DNA of 43,495 nt from JBFELU01 sp041572755 (lineage in GTDB: Bacteria > Actinomycetota > Acidimicrobiia > Spongiisociales > UBA11373): positions 1 to 43,495 of the forward strand of contig JBFFRY010000022.1 in the NCBI GenBank assembly GCA_041572755.1. The letters are read 5' to 3'. The translations under genes were made by a program, and so were the position numbers. This document shows positions 33,028 to 40,543 of this stretch, piece after piece. The first letter of the stretch is position 1. Every line of letters starts with the position of its first letter. Below the pieces are notes generated by a model. That model was not told where the DNA came from. It made no database searches and was given only the letters and a program-made list of their open reading frames with translations.

Positions 33028-33108
33028 CCCGGCAAGCGCGTCCAGGGTGCTTGCACCGTCCAATCGCCCTCCTCGAGAACGAGAGTTTGCGCTCGGCGGG
33101 TGTGTCGT

Positions 33109-33326
33109 CTCCGACGGCTGTCGGCCGCGAGTGCTTCCCGGTTTCGTCGGCCCGGGCTGTCGGTTCGAGTTCGAAGCTCACCCCTGCGTGAGTGGCGAGG
33201 GGGGGCCAACAGAGGATCCACAGCGGAGGCTCAGTGGCGCATCGTGGCGGTCGCGATTGCCGTCAGGGTGCTGGTGGTAGGCGGCTGGTGACGATGGCCA
33301 CCGCTTGGGCGAGTATTGGGCCGAAG
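33109..33326. repeat. Near-identical duplication, copy 2
   Basis: Partner of 30989-31205 in the same orientation, offset about 2.1 kb. It covers the last 21 codons of the serine hydrolase gene and about 155 bp beyond its stop. The hydrolase is intact here, so this is the source or the surviving copy. Confidence 0.85.
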
Positions 33327-34477
33327 CTTTCGCTGTCGGTGTTCTGCGCCGCACCGATCGTCACGTCGTAGTCCGGCAGGTACAGGGCCGCTGCACCGTA
33401 GAACAAGGCGCCTCCGCTGTGGCCTATCACCAGGGTGCCATCGAAGAGTTCCGGGTTGAATCTGATCGCTCCCAGGCCGTAGTCGGCCACGATCTGGGCC
33501 CTTTCGGGTTCTATCTCCAACGGAACCCACTCGAGCATCTGATCCAGGGATTCCGGGCTGAGAACCGTCTGGTCGTGGAAGAGGGCCCGGAACCAGGAGG
33601 CCAGATCCTCGACGCTGGCGAACACTCCACCCGCTTCCGGCATGGTCGCTGTCCACGGGAACTCTGAGAAGCGCTCCAGATCGGAGCCGGCGTCGAAGTC
33701 GACATCGAACCATCCTTCGGCGACCTCTCCTCGAGGGGTCTCCTCGGTGAGAAGGAACGCCGTGGTGAGTTGGAGCGGCTCGAAGAAACGCTCCCTCAGC
33801 TGAGCGGAGACACTCGAGCCGGTGGCCCTCTCGATGATCTGTCCAAGCAGCATGTAGCCGGCGTTGGAGTAGTGCCACTCGGTGCCCTTGGCTGAGTAGG
33901 GCTCCGCCAAGAATGACGAGATGATCTCATCGTCGGTCCATACCCGCGTCCCATCGGCAAAGACCGCCGACCAGAAGTCTGGGTGATGATTTGGCTGAAA
34001 GAGGCCGCTCGTGTGATTGAGAAGCTGGCGGATCGTGGCTGCACCGTCGACATTGGTATATGCGGGCAGCCACACGTTCAGCTGATCGTCGAGCGAGAGC
34101 CGACTCTCCTCGGCGAGTTGCAGCACCAGCGCCGCAATGAAGCTCTTGGAGATACTCCCGGCACCGAACGCCATACCCACGGTGACAGGCACCCCGGGCT
34201 CCGATTCTCCCGCAACGCCGACCCAAGGCTCATAACCCGGCACCAACACCGCCAGCGAAGCGCCCCGCGCATCGTCGGCTTCGAGCACCAGATCCAGGAC
34301 GCCCTGCAACTCCCCGCCGAACGGCAACGCCGGCAGCCGGGCATGTTCCGGCTCAGTTGTCGATGCAGCAACGGGGTCGGCCGTCGTGCTGGTTGTGGCG
34401 GCCGTCCCGCATGCCCCCGTCGCCATGACGCCCACCGTGACAAAGGCCACCAGCCTTCGACCCGATACCCTCACCAC
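33263..34477 (-). CDS. Class C beta-lactamase-like serine hydrolase lipoprotein
   Basis: 404 residues. Signal peptide with a probable lipobox TGAC (Cys near residue 23), then a Thr/Ala linker to about 45. The catalytic domain has S-x-x-K as GSISKSF near 107-113, Y-x-N as YSNAGYMLLGQI near 202-213, and the third motif as IGHSGG near 354-359 (H-x-G in place of K-T-G). This is the serine beta-lactamase-like hydrolase/D-Ala-D-Ala peptidase/esterase group (COG1680); lipid-anchored outside the cell. True beta-lactamase activity cannot be inferred. Start: GTG at 34477 or the next GTG at 34474, with GGGAGAGG upstream. Its 3' end is duplicated at 31.1 kb. Confidence 0.9.
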   Translation of the reverse strand: MVRVSGRRLVAFVTVGVMATGACGTAATTSTTADPVAASTTEPEHARLPALPFGGELQGVLDLVLEADDARGASLAVLVPGYEPWVGVAGESEPGVPVTVGMAFGAGSISKSFIAALVLQLAEESRLSLDDQLNVWLPAYTNVDGAATIRQLLNHTSGLFQPNHHPDFWSAVFADGTRVWTDDEIISSFLAEPYSAKGTEWHYSNAGYMLLGQIIERATGSSVSAQLRERFFEPLQLTTAFLLTEETPRGEVAEGWFDVDFDAGSDLERFSEFPWTATMPEAGGVFASVEDLASWFRALFHDQTVLSPESLDQMLEWVPLEIEPERAQIVADYGLGAIRFNPELFDGTLVIGHSGGALFYGAAALYLPDYDVTIGAAQNTDSESFGPILAQAVAIVTSRLPPAP

Positions 34478-34796
34478 ACCTCTCCCTCGTCACACCCGCG
34501 ATGCCGGGCCCTGCTGCTTCGACCTCACGCTACAGGTCAGCGACTCGGCCACCCAACAACGGCGGTGTCGGAAACTGGTCCGAGAGCGTCCCAGGTCCGG
34601 GCGCGCACACCAGGCCCCCGTCCTGGAGGTCCCTCCCCCGCCCGAGGTGGAAGGAAGGCGGCGAGACACCTGGCACAGTGGCCCACCCACCACGAGGCGG
34701 CATCATCTGCCGGCGAGAACAGGCCGGCAGATGCTCAGGATCGGGGCGCCTGCGCGGCGCTTCGTTGATTGGAAACACTCCGACCGGGCGGTGTTT
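34478..34796. other. Intergenic region upstream of the serine hydrolase, no gene
   Basis: Contains the hairpin TCTGCCGGC/GCCGGCAGA (34706-34714 with 34723-34731). Near the right end, ATTGGAAACACT (about 34768-34779) recurs at about 37318-37329 just downstream of tRNA-Leu. No coding frame stands out. Repeat R4 begins at its right edge. Confidence 0.5.
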
Positions 34797-34915
34797 GGTG
34801 TCGGAGGGCCTTCGGTTGATGAGCCGGACCCGGTGTGGCGATTGAAGAAGTGGCCGGGGTCGGAGTCTGCGCGGTGAAGGGGCCCTTCACTTGACCAGTC
34901 GGATCTTTCTTGGAG
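34797..34915 (+). repeat. Dispersed intergenic repeat, copy R4 with a partial second unit
   Basis: GGTGTCGGAGGGCCTT start (TGGTGTCGGAGGG including the preceding T), core GGCGATTGAAGAAGTGGCC, then CGGAGTCTGCGCGGTGAAGG, which continues the R2 match past 100 bp. From about 34888, TTGACCAGTCGGATCTTTCT repeats the inner part of R2 (TTGATCAGTCGGACCCCTTC), so a second, partial unit follows. Confidence 0.7.
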
Positions 34916-35040
34916 GCACAGGGAATGGTCGGGCTCCGTATCAGGTGTTGGGCAGATCCTCGTTTTCCTCTTTGGCGCGCCGTCCTTCTCGGCAGGACGC
35001 TTCGATGCTGATGTTCGGGCCGTTTCCACGATTGGGTCAT

Positions 35041-35084
35041 TTGACCCTGGAGTTGTAAGGGGTACCTGACAACTCTGGGGTCAA
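35041..35084 (+). promoter_or_regulatory. Long inverted repeat over a probable promoter
   Basis: TTGACCCTGGAGTTGT (35041-35056) and ACAACTCTGGGGTCAA (35069-35084): 16-nt arms with a 3-nt internal mismatch and a 12-nt loop. The left arm starts with TTGACC, and TACCTG follows 16 bp later, a reasonable -35/-10 pair. It ends 24 nt before the ATG at 35109. Could be an operator straddling the promoter or a leader hairpin of the three-gene unit. Confidence 0.55.
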
Positions 35085-35108
35085 GTATCGGCAAGGGAGG
35101 ACGTGGAG

Positions 35109-35516
35109 ATGTACGAGTCTCGCGAAGCCGAGAAGCCCGTCAAGAAGACGGAACGGTGGGAAGAAGCCTGGGAGGACTGGTGGAAGACCGATCGCCTCGA
35201 CGCGATCGGATGGGCGCTCATCTTCCTCTGGGGTGCGCTGGTCATAGTGGCCGACAACACCAGCTTCCGAGATGACTTCGATTGGTGGGAGGCCTGGGGG
35301 GTCTTCTTTGCCGGAGCCGGGGTCATAGTGCTCCTCGAGGCCGTGGCGCGGTTGATGATGACGGAGTACCGCTCGAAGTGGGGATGGACCCTGTTCTGGG
35401 GAACAGTGGGCATCGCGGTGGGATTGGGTGAGTTGGCCAGCCCGGTTTGGTACGCATTGCCGCTGGTTGCCATAGCGGCTGTGATCATGGCGAGTGCCTT
35501 TGCTCGCGACGCCTGA
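35109..35516 (+). CDS. Membrane protein, first gene of a small membrane-protein operon
   Basis: 135 residues from the ATG at 35109 with GGGAGG 8 nt upstream; the GTG at 35103 is too close to that site. A charged, Trp-rich N-terminus (ERWEEAWEDWWKTDRLDAIG) is followed by four membrane helices: WALIFLWGALVIVADN, WGVFFAGAGVIVLLEAVARL, WTLFWGTVGIAVGLGEL and YALPLVAIAAVIMASAF. Not recognised. The next two short genes follow after 72 and 25 bp, each with its own strong ribosome site. Confidence 0.7.
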   Translation: MYESREAEKPVKKTERWEEAWEDWWKTDRLDAIGWALIFLWGALVIVADNTSFRDDFDWWEAWGVFFAGAGVIVLLEAVARLMMTEYRSKWGWTLFWGTVGIAVGLGELASPVWYALPLVAIAAVIMASAFARDA

Positions 35517-35588
35517 TCGACCGATCGGGCAACTCAGCGACACGGCAAGACCTACCCAACCGCCTGATATCTCCAAGGAGGCATCCCT

Positions 35589-35741
35589 TTGACTCTGCTC
35601 GCTACAACCATCGAGAGGCACCCCAAGGCCGTGATCGCGGTCTTGGGGGCTGTCGTCGTGTTCTTCCTGGCCGCATGCCTACTCCACGATCTGATCCCCA
35701 TCTGTCACTGGGTCTTCCGGTGCGACCATCGGATGCACTGA
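35589..35741 (+). CDS. 50-residue single-pass membrane peptide
   Basis: TTG start at 35589 with AAGGAGG 8 nt upstream. Product: MTLLATTIERHPKAVIAVLG, one membrane helix (VIAVLGAVVVFFLAACLL), then LHDLIPICHWVFRCDHRMH with three Cys in total and several His. The Cys/His-rich tail could bind metal or haem (inference). The frame is closed by a stop in every direction close by, and the ribosome site is textbook. Middle gene of the 35109-36024 unit. Confidence 0.6.
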   Translation: MTLLATTIERHPKAVIAVLGAVVVFFLAACLLHDLIPICHWVFRCDHRMH

Positions 35742-35766
35742 CCTGGTCGACGAGAAAGGAAGGCAG

Positions 35767-36024
35767 ATGAGCGATTGCTGTGACCGCTGCAACAAGAGTG
35801 GCAGCGGCTTCCCCAAGGGTCTCCTCCTCATTGGTCTGGCTGTGCTGGCTCTGAAGGCTGCGTCGAGAGCCCAGGGCTCCTCCGGGTCCTTCTGGGAGAA
35901 GATGCAACAGCGGATGGAACAGATGCCCGAGGACTTCCCGCCTCGAGTCATGTTCGACACCATCATGGCCATCAAGGAAGACACCACACGGATTCTTGAA
36001 AGGCTGGACGGCTCGAGCGCCTAG
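35767..36024 (+). CDS. Small membrane-anchored protein with Cys-rich start
   Basis: 85 residues. SDCCDRCNKSGSGFPKG at the N-terminus has CC-x2-C, followed by one membrane helix (LLLIGLAVLALKAASRA). A cytosolic or periplasmic helix with EKMQQRMEQMPEDFPP and IMAIKEDTTRILERLDG looks amphipathic or coiled coil. AGGAAGG lies about 6 nt before the ATG. Family not recognised; third gene of the unit. Confidence 0.7.
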   Translation: MSDCCDRCNKSGSGFPKGLLLIGLAVLALKAASRAQGSSGSFWEKMQQRMEQMPEDFPPRVMFDTIMAIKEDTTRILERLDGSSA

Positions 36025-36069
36025 TCGCTGTTCCGATACCTTCTGTTGCCGGGGGGTTCGCATGATCGG

Positions 36070-36109
36070 GGAGACCCGAACCCCCACGCCCGCGATAGGG
36101 CTCCAGGCC
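36070..36109 (-). repeat. Decayed tRNA-Leu 3'-half fragment
   Basis: CGAACCCCCACGCCCG (36077-36092) is identical to the T-arm/variable-arm part of the tRNA-Leu at 37360-37448. ATAGGGC and AGGCC follow in register, in the same orientation. The acceptor end is diverged. It lies 1.25 kb beyond the 3' end of the intact tRNA, where the far att site of a tRNA-integrated element would be. Confidence 0.6.
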
Positions 36110-36164
36110 ACGGGCCCGGCTCTTGTCATCAACGAACAGTCGCGGCTGCTTATCCGACCCCGAC

Positions 36165-36977
36165 CTAGACGAAGACTTCGCAGGAGGAGACCGTGTCGGG
36201 AATGATCGTGTCGGTGCAGGTGTCGGTTCCGCCGCCGCCCTTCACCAGGTCGACGCCACTCTGATCGTTGTCAGGCTCCTCAGGTGATGAGGAGTTGATC
36301 TCGTCGTCGCCCGACCCACCAAGGATCTGGTCCTCCCCCGGTCCGCCGCACAGCCAGTCATCTCCCTGACCGCCGATGAGTTTGTCATCCCCGTCAGCGA
36401 GATCGGCCGGATCGAGGCTTGAGCAGTCATCGCCACCAACCATGTCGTCATCGTCGGGTCCGCCTTTGAGGAAGTCGGCGCCAAGCCCACCGTAGATGTG
36501 ATCAGCTCCGCGCTTGCCCCAGATCTTGTCATCGCCGTCGTCCCCGAAGATGTTGTCGTCGCCGGCGTTCCCACGGAGTTTGTCGTCGCCGGTGCCTCCG
36601 TGGATCTGGTCGTTGCCATCGTCGCCGAAGATCTTGTCGCCACCGGCGAGACCCCAGATCTCATCGTTGCCGGCACCCCCGGTTACCACGTCCTTCTCCG
36701 GTCCGCCGCAGAACCGGTCGTCACCCTTGCCCAGATTGACGACCGTGCTCACCTCGGCGTCTTCGTCGACCCAGACGAGATCGTTGCCGTCTGTCCCCTC
36801 AAAGAGTGCCCGACCCGCCTCATCCAGGAGGGTTCCGTGGTCCGGAATGAGAAACTCGTTCTCGCCACCGCCATACGTGCCCCACCCACAGTCATTCGTA
36901 GTCGCCCGCTCTGCGGCCCCTGCCCCGACAGGTACGAGCACGGCCGCGATCACAAGAATCACGCTGAGCTGTTTCAT
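36165..36977 (-). CDS. Secreted RTX-type (hemolysin-type calcium-binding repeat) protein
   Basis: 270 residues. Sec signal MKQLSVILVIAAVLVPVGAG with cleavage near residue 22. A ~55-residue N-terminal domain is followed by about a dozen nonapeptide-like repeats GGxGxDxIxG from residue 60 to 235: GGAGNDEIWGLAGGDKIFGD, DGNDQIHGGTGDDKLRGNAG, GDDKIWGKRGADHIYGGLGA. These build calcium-binding parallel beta rolls outside the cell. The tail (TDTCTDTIIPDTVSSCEVFV) has a Cys pair. No enzymatic domain. It lies between a tRNA-Leu fragment and the intact tRNA-Leu, so it could be cargo of an old integrated element (inference). No secretion system of the RTX type is nearby, consistent with Sec export. Confidence 0.85.
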   Translation of the reverse strand: MKQLSVILVIAAVLVPVGAGAAERATTNDCGWGTYGGGENEFLIPDHGTLLDEAGRALFEGTDGNDLVWVDEDAEVSTVVNLGKGDDRFCGGPEKDVVTGGAGNDEIWGLAGGDKIFGDDGNDQIHGGTGDDKLRGNAGDDNIFGDDGDDKIWGKRGADHIYGGLGADFLKGGPDDDDMVGGDDCSSLDPADLADGDDKLIGGQGDDWLCGGPGEDQILGGSGDDEINSSSPEEPDNDQSGVDLVKGGGGTDTCTDTIIPDTVSSCEVFV

Positions 36978-37359
36978 CTCAACCCCTTCCCCATGGCAAC
37001 ACCCATACAGGCAATCTATCGGGATTATTCGAGTTGGTCACTCGGTGCACGCTCCCCTTGACACGCCGAAGGAGATTCCCAGCCCATGACGAAAGGGGCC
37101 TGGCCGGCCCAACCTGGCTTTGGTCCGTCGCGTCTATCAGCATCCCGTGGACGGGACCCGGGAGATGGGCATTCGAGGTGCCGACGGGGCGCCCGGACCC
37201 TGGAACACCACGGTGCACAGGGGTTCATCAACGGCGTCTCGGTGCCATGAGACGCGCGGTTCCGGGCGAACACACCACTGGTCACGAGAGCCCAAGACGA
37301 CACGGCCTTCCGGGCATTGGAAACACTTCCAGGACACTGAGGGACACATGAGGTCTGTG
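36978..37359. other. 382-bp intergenic region downstream of tRNA-Leu, no gene supported
   Basis: Lies between the RTX gene start and the tRNA 3' end. A plus-strand stretch near 37170-37210 encodes GADGAPGPWNTTVH, collagen-like by chance or remnant. ATTGGAAACACT (about 37318-37329) also occurs before repeat R4. No promoter call. Confidence 0.45.
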
Positions 37360-37448
37360 TGGTGTCGGAGGGGGGACTCGAACCCCCACGCCCGTAATAG
37401 GGCACTAGGCCCTCAACCTAGCGCGTCTCCCAATTCCGCCACTCCGAC
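37360..37448 (-). tRNA. tRNA-Leu (anticodon GAG)
   Basis: Read on the minus strand: acceptor GTCGGAG pairs with CTCCGAC. The anticodon arm is CTAGG-TTGAGGG-CCTAG with anticodon GAG. A long variable arm (TGCCCTATTACGGGCG) is present, as expected of class II tRNAs. The T-arm is GGGGGTTCGAGTCCCCC. Discriminator A and an encoded CCA end at 37360. 89 nt in all. Complete and canonical. Confidence 0.97.
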
Positions 37449-37459
37449 GTGGAACGTGG

Positions 37460-37465
37460 AGTATA
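37460..37465 (-). promoter_or_regulatory. -10 box of tRNA-Leu
   Basis: TATACT on the minus strand, 11 nt before the tRNA 5' end. The G-rich stretch upstream offers no clear -35. Confidence 0.55.
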
Positions 37466-37494
37466 CCCCTGCCCCCCAATCGTCCCGACCCCGC

Positions 37495-38577
37495 CTACAG
37501 GACCTTCTTGACCTCGGGGAAGTGGCAGGCCACCCAGTGGCCCGGCTCCATCTCGCGCAACCCCGGCGTCTCGTCTGAGCAGATTCCGGGAGCCTGGGCG
37601 ATGGGGCAGCGGGTATGGAACCGGCACCCCGACGGAGGATTGATAGGTGAGGGAATGTCCCCCTCCAGGAGGATCCGCCTCCGGTGGCGCTCCACTTCGG
37701 GGTCGGGGATCGGCACCGCCGAGAGCAGGGCGTGGGTGTAGGGGTGCATCGGCTTCTCGTACAGCTCGTCCCGATCGGCCATCTCGGCGATCTTGCCGAG
37801 ATACATCACGGCGATTCGATCGCAAACGTGGCGCACCACCGACAGGTCGTGGGCGATGAACAGGTAGGTGAGCCCGAACTCGCTCTGCAGATCGTCCAGC
37901 AGGTTGAGGACCTGGGCCTGGATCGACACGTCGAGAGCCGAGACCGGCTCGTCCAACACCATGAACGACGGGTTGAGAGCCAGGGCCCGGGCCACGCCGA
38001 TCCGCTGCCGCTGGCCCCCCGAGAACTCGTGGGGGTAGCGGTTCGTGTGCTCCGGGTTGAGGCCCACCACCTCGAGGAGCTCCTTCACCCGGTTCATGCG
38101 GTCTTCCTTCTCGCCGATGCCGTGCACCACCAGCGGTTCGGCAACGATCGAGGCCACGGTCATGCGGGGATTCAGGGAGGCGTAGGGGTCCTGGAAGACG
38201 ATCTGCATGTCGCGACGGAGCCGACGCAGCCGCTGCTTGTCGGCTGTGGCGATATCGATGTACTCGACCTCACTTCCGGCCCCCAAACCTTCGGCCCGGT
38301 AGATCACTTCCCCCGAGGTGGGCTCGAGGAGCCGCAGGACGCAACGCGCCGTCGTCGACTTGCCACACCCAGACTCGCCCACCAGACCGAGTGTCTCGCC
38401 CTTCCTCACATCGAAGGAGATGTCCGACACCGCCTGGACCGCAGCGACTTCGCGGCGGATGAAGATGCCCTTGTTGATCGGGAAATGCTTGATCAGGTTC
38501 TTGACGCGGAGCAGCACATCGGCCGACAACTCGCCGTTGCCGGCAGCCACGGTGTCGAGAGTGTGCTCGTCCGTCAT
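37495..38577 (-). CDS. Peptide ABC transporter ATP-binding protein, OppF/DppF type
   Basis: 360 residues. Walker A GESGCGKST at 67-75, PYASLNPRMTV of the Q-loop region, signature SGGQRQRIGVARAL and Walker B FMVLDEPVSALD are all intact. The C-terminal oligopeptide-transporter extension is present (PSGCRFHTRCPIAQAPGICS), with the Cys pattern that binds an iron-sulphur cluster in some relatives. It drives import of peptides or other solutes with its OppD-like partner. The ATG at 38577 shares its A with the stop of the preceding gene (TGATG), so translation is coupled. Last gene of the importer operon. Substrate is not decided by sequence; nickel or sugar oligomers use the same family. Confidence 0.93.
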   Translation of the reverse strand: MTDEHTLDTVAAGNGELSADVLLRVKNLIKHFPINKGIFIRREVAAVQAVSDISFDVRKGETLGLVGESGCGKSTTARCVLRLLEPTSGEVIYRAEGLGAGSEVEYIDIATADKQRLRRLRRDMQIVFQDPYASLNPRMTVASIVAEPLVVHGIGEKEDRMNRVKELLEVVGLNPEHTNRYPHEFSGGQRQRIGVARALALNPSFMVLDEPVSALDVSIQAQVLNLLDDLQSEFGLTYLFIAHDLSVVRHVCDRIAVMYLGKIAEMADRDELYEKPMHPYTHALLSAVPIPDPEVERHRRRILLEGDIPSPINPPSGCRFHTRCPIAQAPGICSDETPGLREMEPGHWVACHFPEVKKVL

Positions 38578-39593
38578 CAGTGTGCCCCTTCCTCCACCTT
38601 GATCCCGCTCAGATCCAGGTCGGGGGCGAAGTGGCAGGCCACCAGATGGCCGCTCTCCAGTTCCCGGGGAACCGGATTGTCGGTGCGACACACCTCCTGG
38701 GCGAAGTCACACCGCGGCCGGAAGCGACATCCCTGGGGCGGATTGATCAGCGAGGGGGGCGCCCCCTGGATCGAGTACAGCCGTTCGTCCCGCACCGTGT
38801 CGAGGCGGGTCATCGAACCCAGTAGCCCGGCTGTGTACGGGTGGTAGGTGTCGAAGAAGATCTCGTCCGAGCTCCCCCGCTCCATCATCCGCCCCCCATA
38901 CATCACCTGAATGCGGTCGCAGAACCCGGCGACCACCCCCAGATCGTGGGTGATCAACATCACCGCGGTGCCCCGCTCCTCGGCCAACTCCATGAGCAGA
39001 TCCATGATCTGGGCTTGGGTGGTCACGTCCAGGGCCGTGGTCGGCTCGTCGGCGATGAGCAGATCGGGGTTGCAGGACAAGCCCATGGCGATCATGACTC
39101 GTTGGCGCATCCCGCCCGACAACTGGTGCGGGTAGTCCCCCATGCGCACCTTCGGGTTGGGGATATGCACGTCGTCGAGGGCCTGGATGGCGATCGCAGT
39201 GGCATCCGCCTTGTTGACCCTCTGGTGCAGGGTGATCGTCTCGACCAGCTGATTCCCGATCGTGTACACCGGGTTGAGGGCGGTCATCGGGTCCTGGAAG
39301 ATCATGGCGATCTGCCCACCCCGGATGTGCTGCATGTCTTCTTCGGTCAACTTCAGCAGGTCGGTTCCCTCGAAGATGATCTCCCCGGTGACGACCTCCC
39401 CCGCCGGTTTCTCGATGAGACCCATCACCGACAGGGCGGTCACCGATTTGCCGCAGCCGGACTCCCCCACCACCCCGAAACGCTCCCCCTTCGACATGGT
39501 GAAGTTGATGCCGTCGACGGCGCGCACGATGCCCTCATCGGTCGTGAAGTACGTGCGGAGATCCTTGACCTCCAACAGGACGTCTTCGGCCAT
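38577..39593 (-). CDS. Peptide ABC transporter ATP-binding protein, OppD/DppD type
   Basis: 338 residues. Walker A GESGCGKSV at 43-51, signature LSGGMRQRVMIAMGL, Walker B LLIADEPTTALD, and the H-loop LITHDLGVVAGF. The OppD C-terminal region has PQGCRFRPRCDFAQEVC with conserved cysteines. Start ATG at 39593, overlapping the permease stop by one base (TAATG). Pairs with the OppF-like ATPase downstream. Confidence 0.93.
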   Translation of the reverse strand: MAEDVLLEVKDLRTYFTTDEGIVRAVDGINFTMSKGERFGVVGESGCGKSVTALSVMGLIEKPAGEVVTGEIIFEGTDLLKLTEEDMQHIRGGQIAMIFQDPMTALNPVYTIGNQLVETITLHQRVNKADATAIAIQALDDVHIPNPKVRMGDYPHQLSGGMRQRVMIAMGLSCNPDLLIADEPTTALDVTTQAQIMDLLMELAEERGTAVMLITHDLGVVAGFCDRIQVMYGGRMMERGSSDEIFFDTYHPYTAGLLGSMTRLDTVRDERLYSIQGAPPSLINPPQGCRFRPRCDFAQEVCRTDNPVPRELESGHLVACHFAPDLDLSGIKVEEGAH

Positions 39594-40543
39594 TACTGCC
39601 TCTCCACGCGTTGCTTCGGATCGAGGGCGTCACGCAATCCGTCGCCCAGGAAGTTCACCGACAGGACCGTCATGATGAGCGCTATGGAGGGGAAGACCAC
39701 CGCCCACCAGAAACCCTGCGCCGCCAAGCGCCCTCCCTCGGCCGCCATGCGGCCCCAGGCAGGTGTGGGCGGCCGAACCCCGAAGCCGAGGAAGGAGAGG
39801 GCCGCCTCGAGGATGATCGCCGTCCCGATGATGAGGGTCGACTGCACGATGATCGGGCTCACCGCATTGGGAAGGATGTGGCGGAAAATGATGCGCCGGT
39901 CCCCCGCCCCGGCCGCCCGGGCCGCCTCGACGAACTCCTTCTCCCGCAGCGATAAGAACTCGGCACGCACGATCCTCGCCAATGCCCCCCACAGCAGCAG
40001 CCCCAGGAGCAGCGCCATCTGCAACAGCGTGCCCCCGAAGATGCGGGCCGCCACGATCGCCACCGGAAGCAGCGGGAGGCTCAGCACCAGGTCGGTGAAC
40101 CGCATCAACGCCTGGTCGATGACCCCGCCGAAATAGCCCGCGGTGGCACCGACGACGGTGCCGATCGATGCCACCAGCAGGCCGGTCACCCCGGCCACGA
40201 TGAGGCTGGTGCGCCCCCCGTAGATCACCCGGGCGAACAGGTCGCGACCCAGCTGATCGGTGCCGAAGACGAACTCGCCACGAGGAGGCAGGTTGTTGAG
40301 TGCCCGGCCGCTCTCGTCGGAGAACTGGTGGATCGGGTCCTTGAGGCCGGGGATCAGGGGGGCCAGGAAGGCCGCCAGGATGATGATCCCCAACACCACC
40401 GCCGAGACCATCGCCAGCCGGTGGTGGGTGAACCGGGTCCAGAACAGCTTCCACTGGGTGATCGGCTCGGCCGAGATGCCCGTCGCCTCGAGATCCAGCG
40501 CGGTCTTCTGCTCGCGGGTGAGCCCGCCGCCCGGCTCAGTCAT
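39593..40543 (-). CDS. Peptide ABC transporter permease, OppC/DppC type
   Basis: 316 residues. N-terminal cytosolic leader, first helix AMVSAVVLGIIILAAFLAPL near 44-63, then the extracytoplasmic stretch with FGTDQLGRDLFARVIYGGRT near 92-111, a motif typical of OppC. Five more helices follow. The EAA loop is visible (EAARAAGAGDRRIIFRHILP). It ends in FLGDGLRDALDPKQRVERQ. Start at 40543 overlaps the OppB gene end by 8 bp. Confidence 0.93.
   Translation of the reverse strand: MTEPGGGLTREQKTALDLEATGISAEPITQWKLFWTRFTHHRLAMVSAVVLGIIILAAFLAPLIPGLKDPIHQFSDESGRALNNLPPRGEFVFGTDQLGRDLFARVIYGGRTSLIVAGVTGLLVASIGTVVGATAGYFGGVIDQALMRFTDLVLSLPLLPVAIVAARIFGGTLLQMALLLGLLLWGALARIVRAEFLSLREKEFVEAARAAGAGDRRIIFRHILPNAVSPIIVQSTLIIGTAIILEAALSFLGFGVRPPTPAWGRMAAEGGRLAAQGFWWAVVFPSIALIMTVLSVNFLGDGLRDALDPKQRVERQ

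Noticed and set aside
37684..40136. Long plus-strand frames of 387 and 431 codons
   Set aside because: Antisense to the ABC ATPase and permease genes; typical GC-rich mirror frames.
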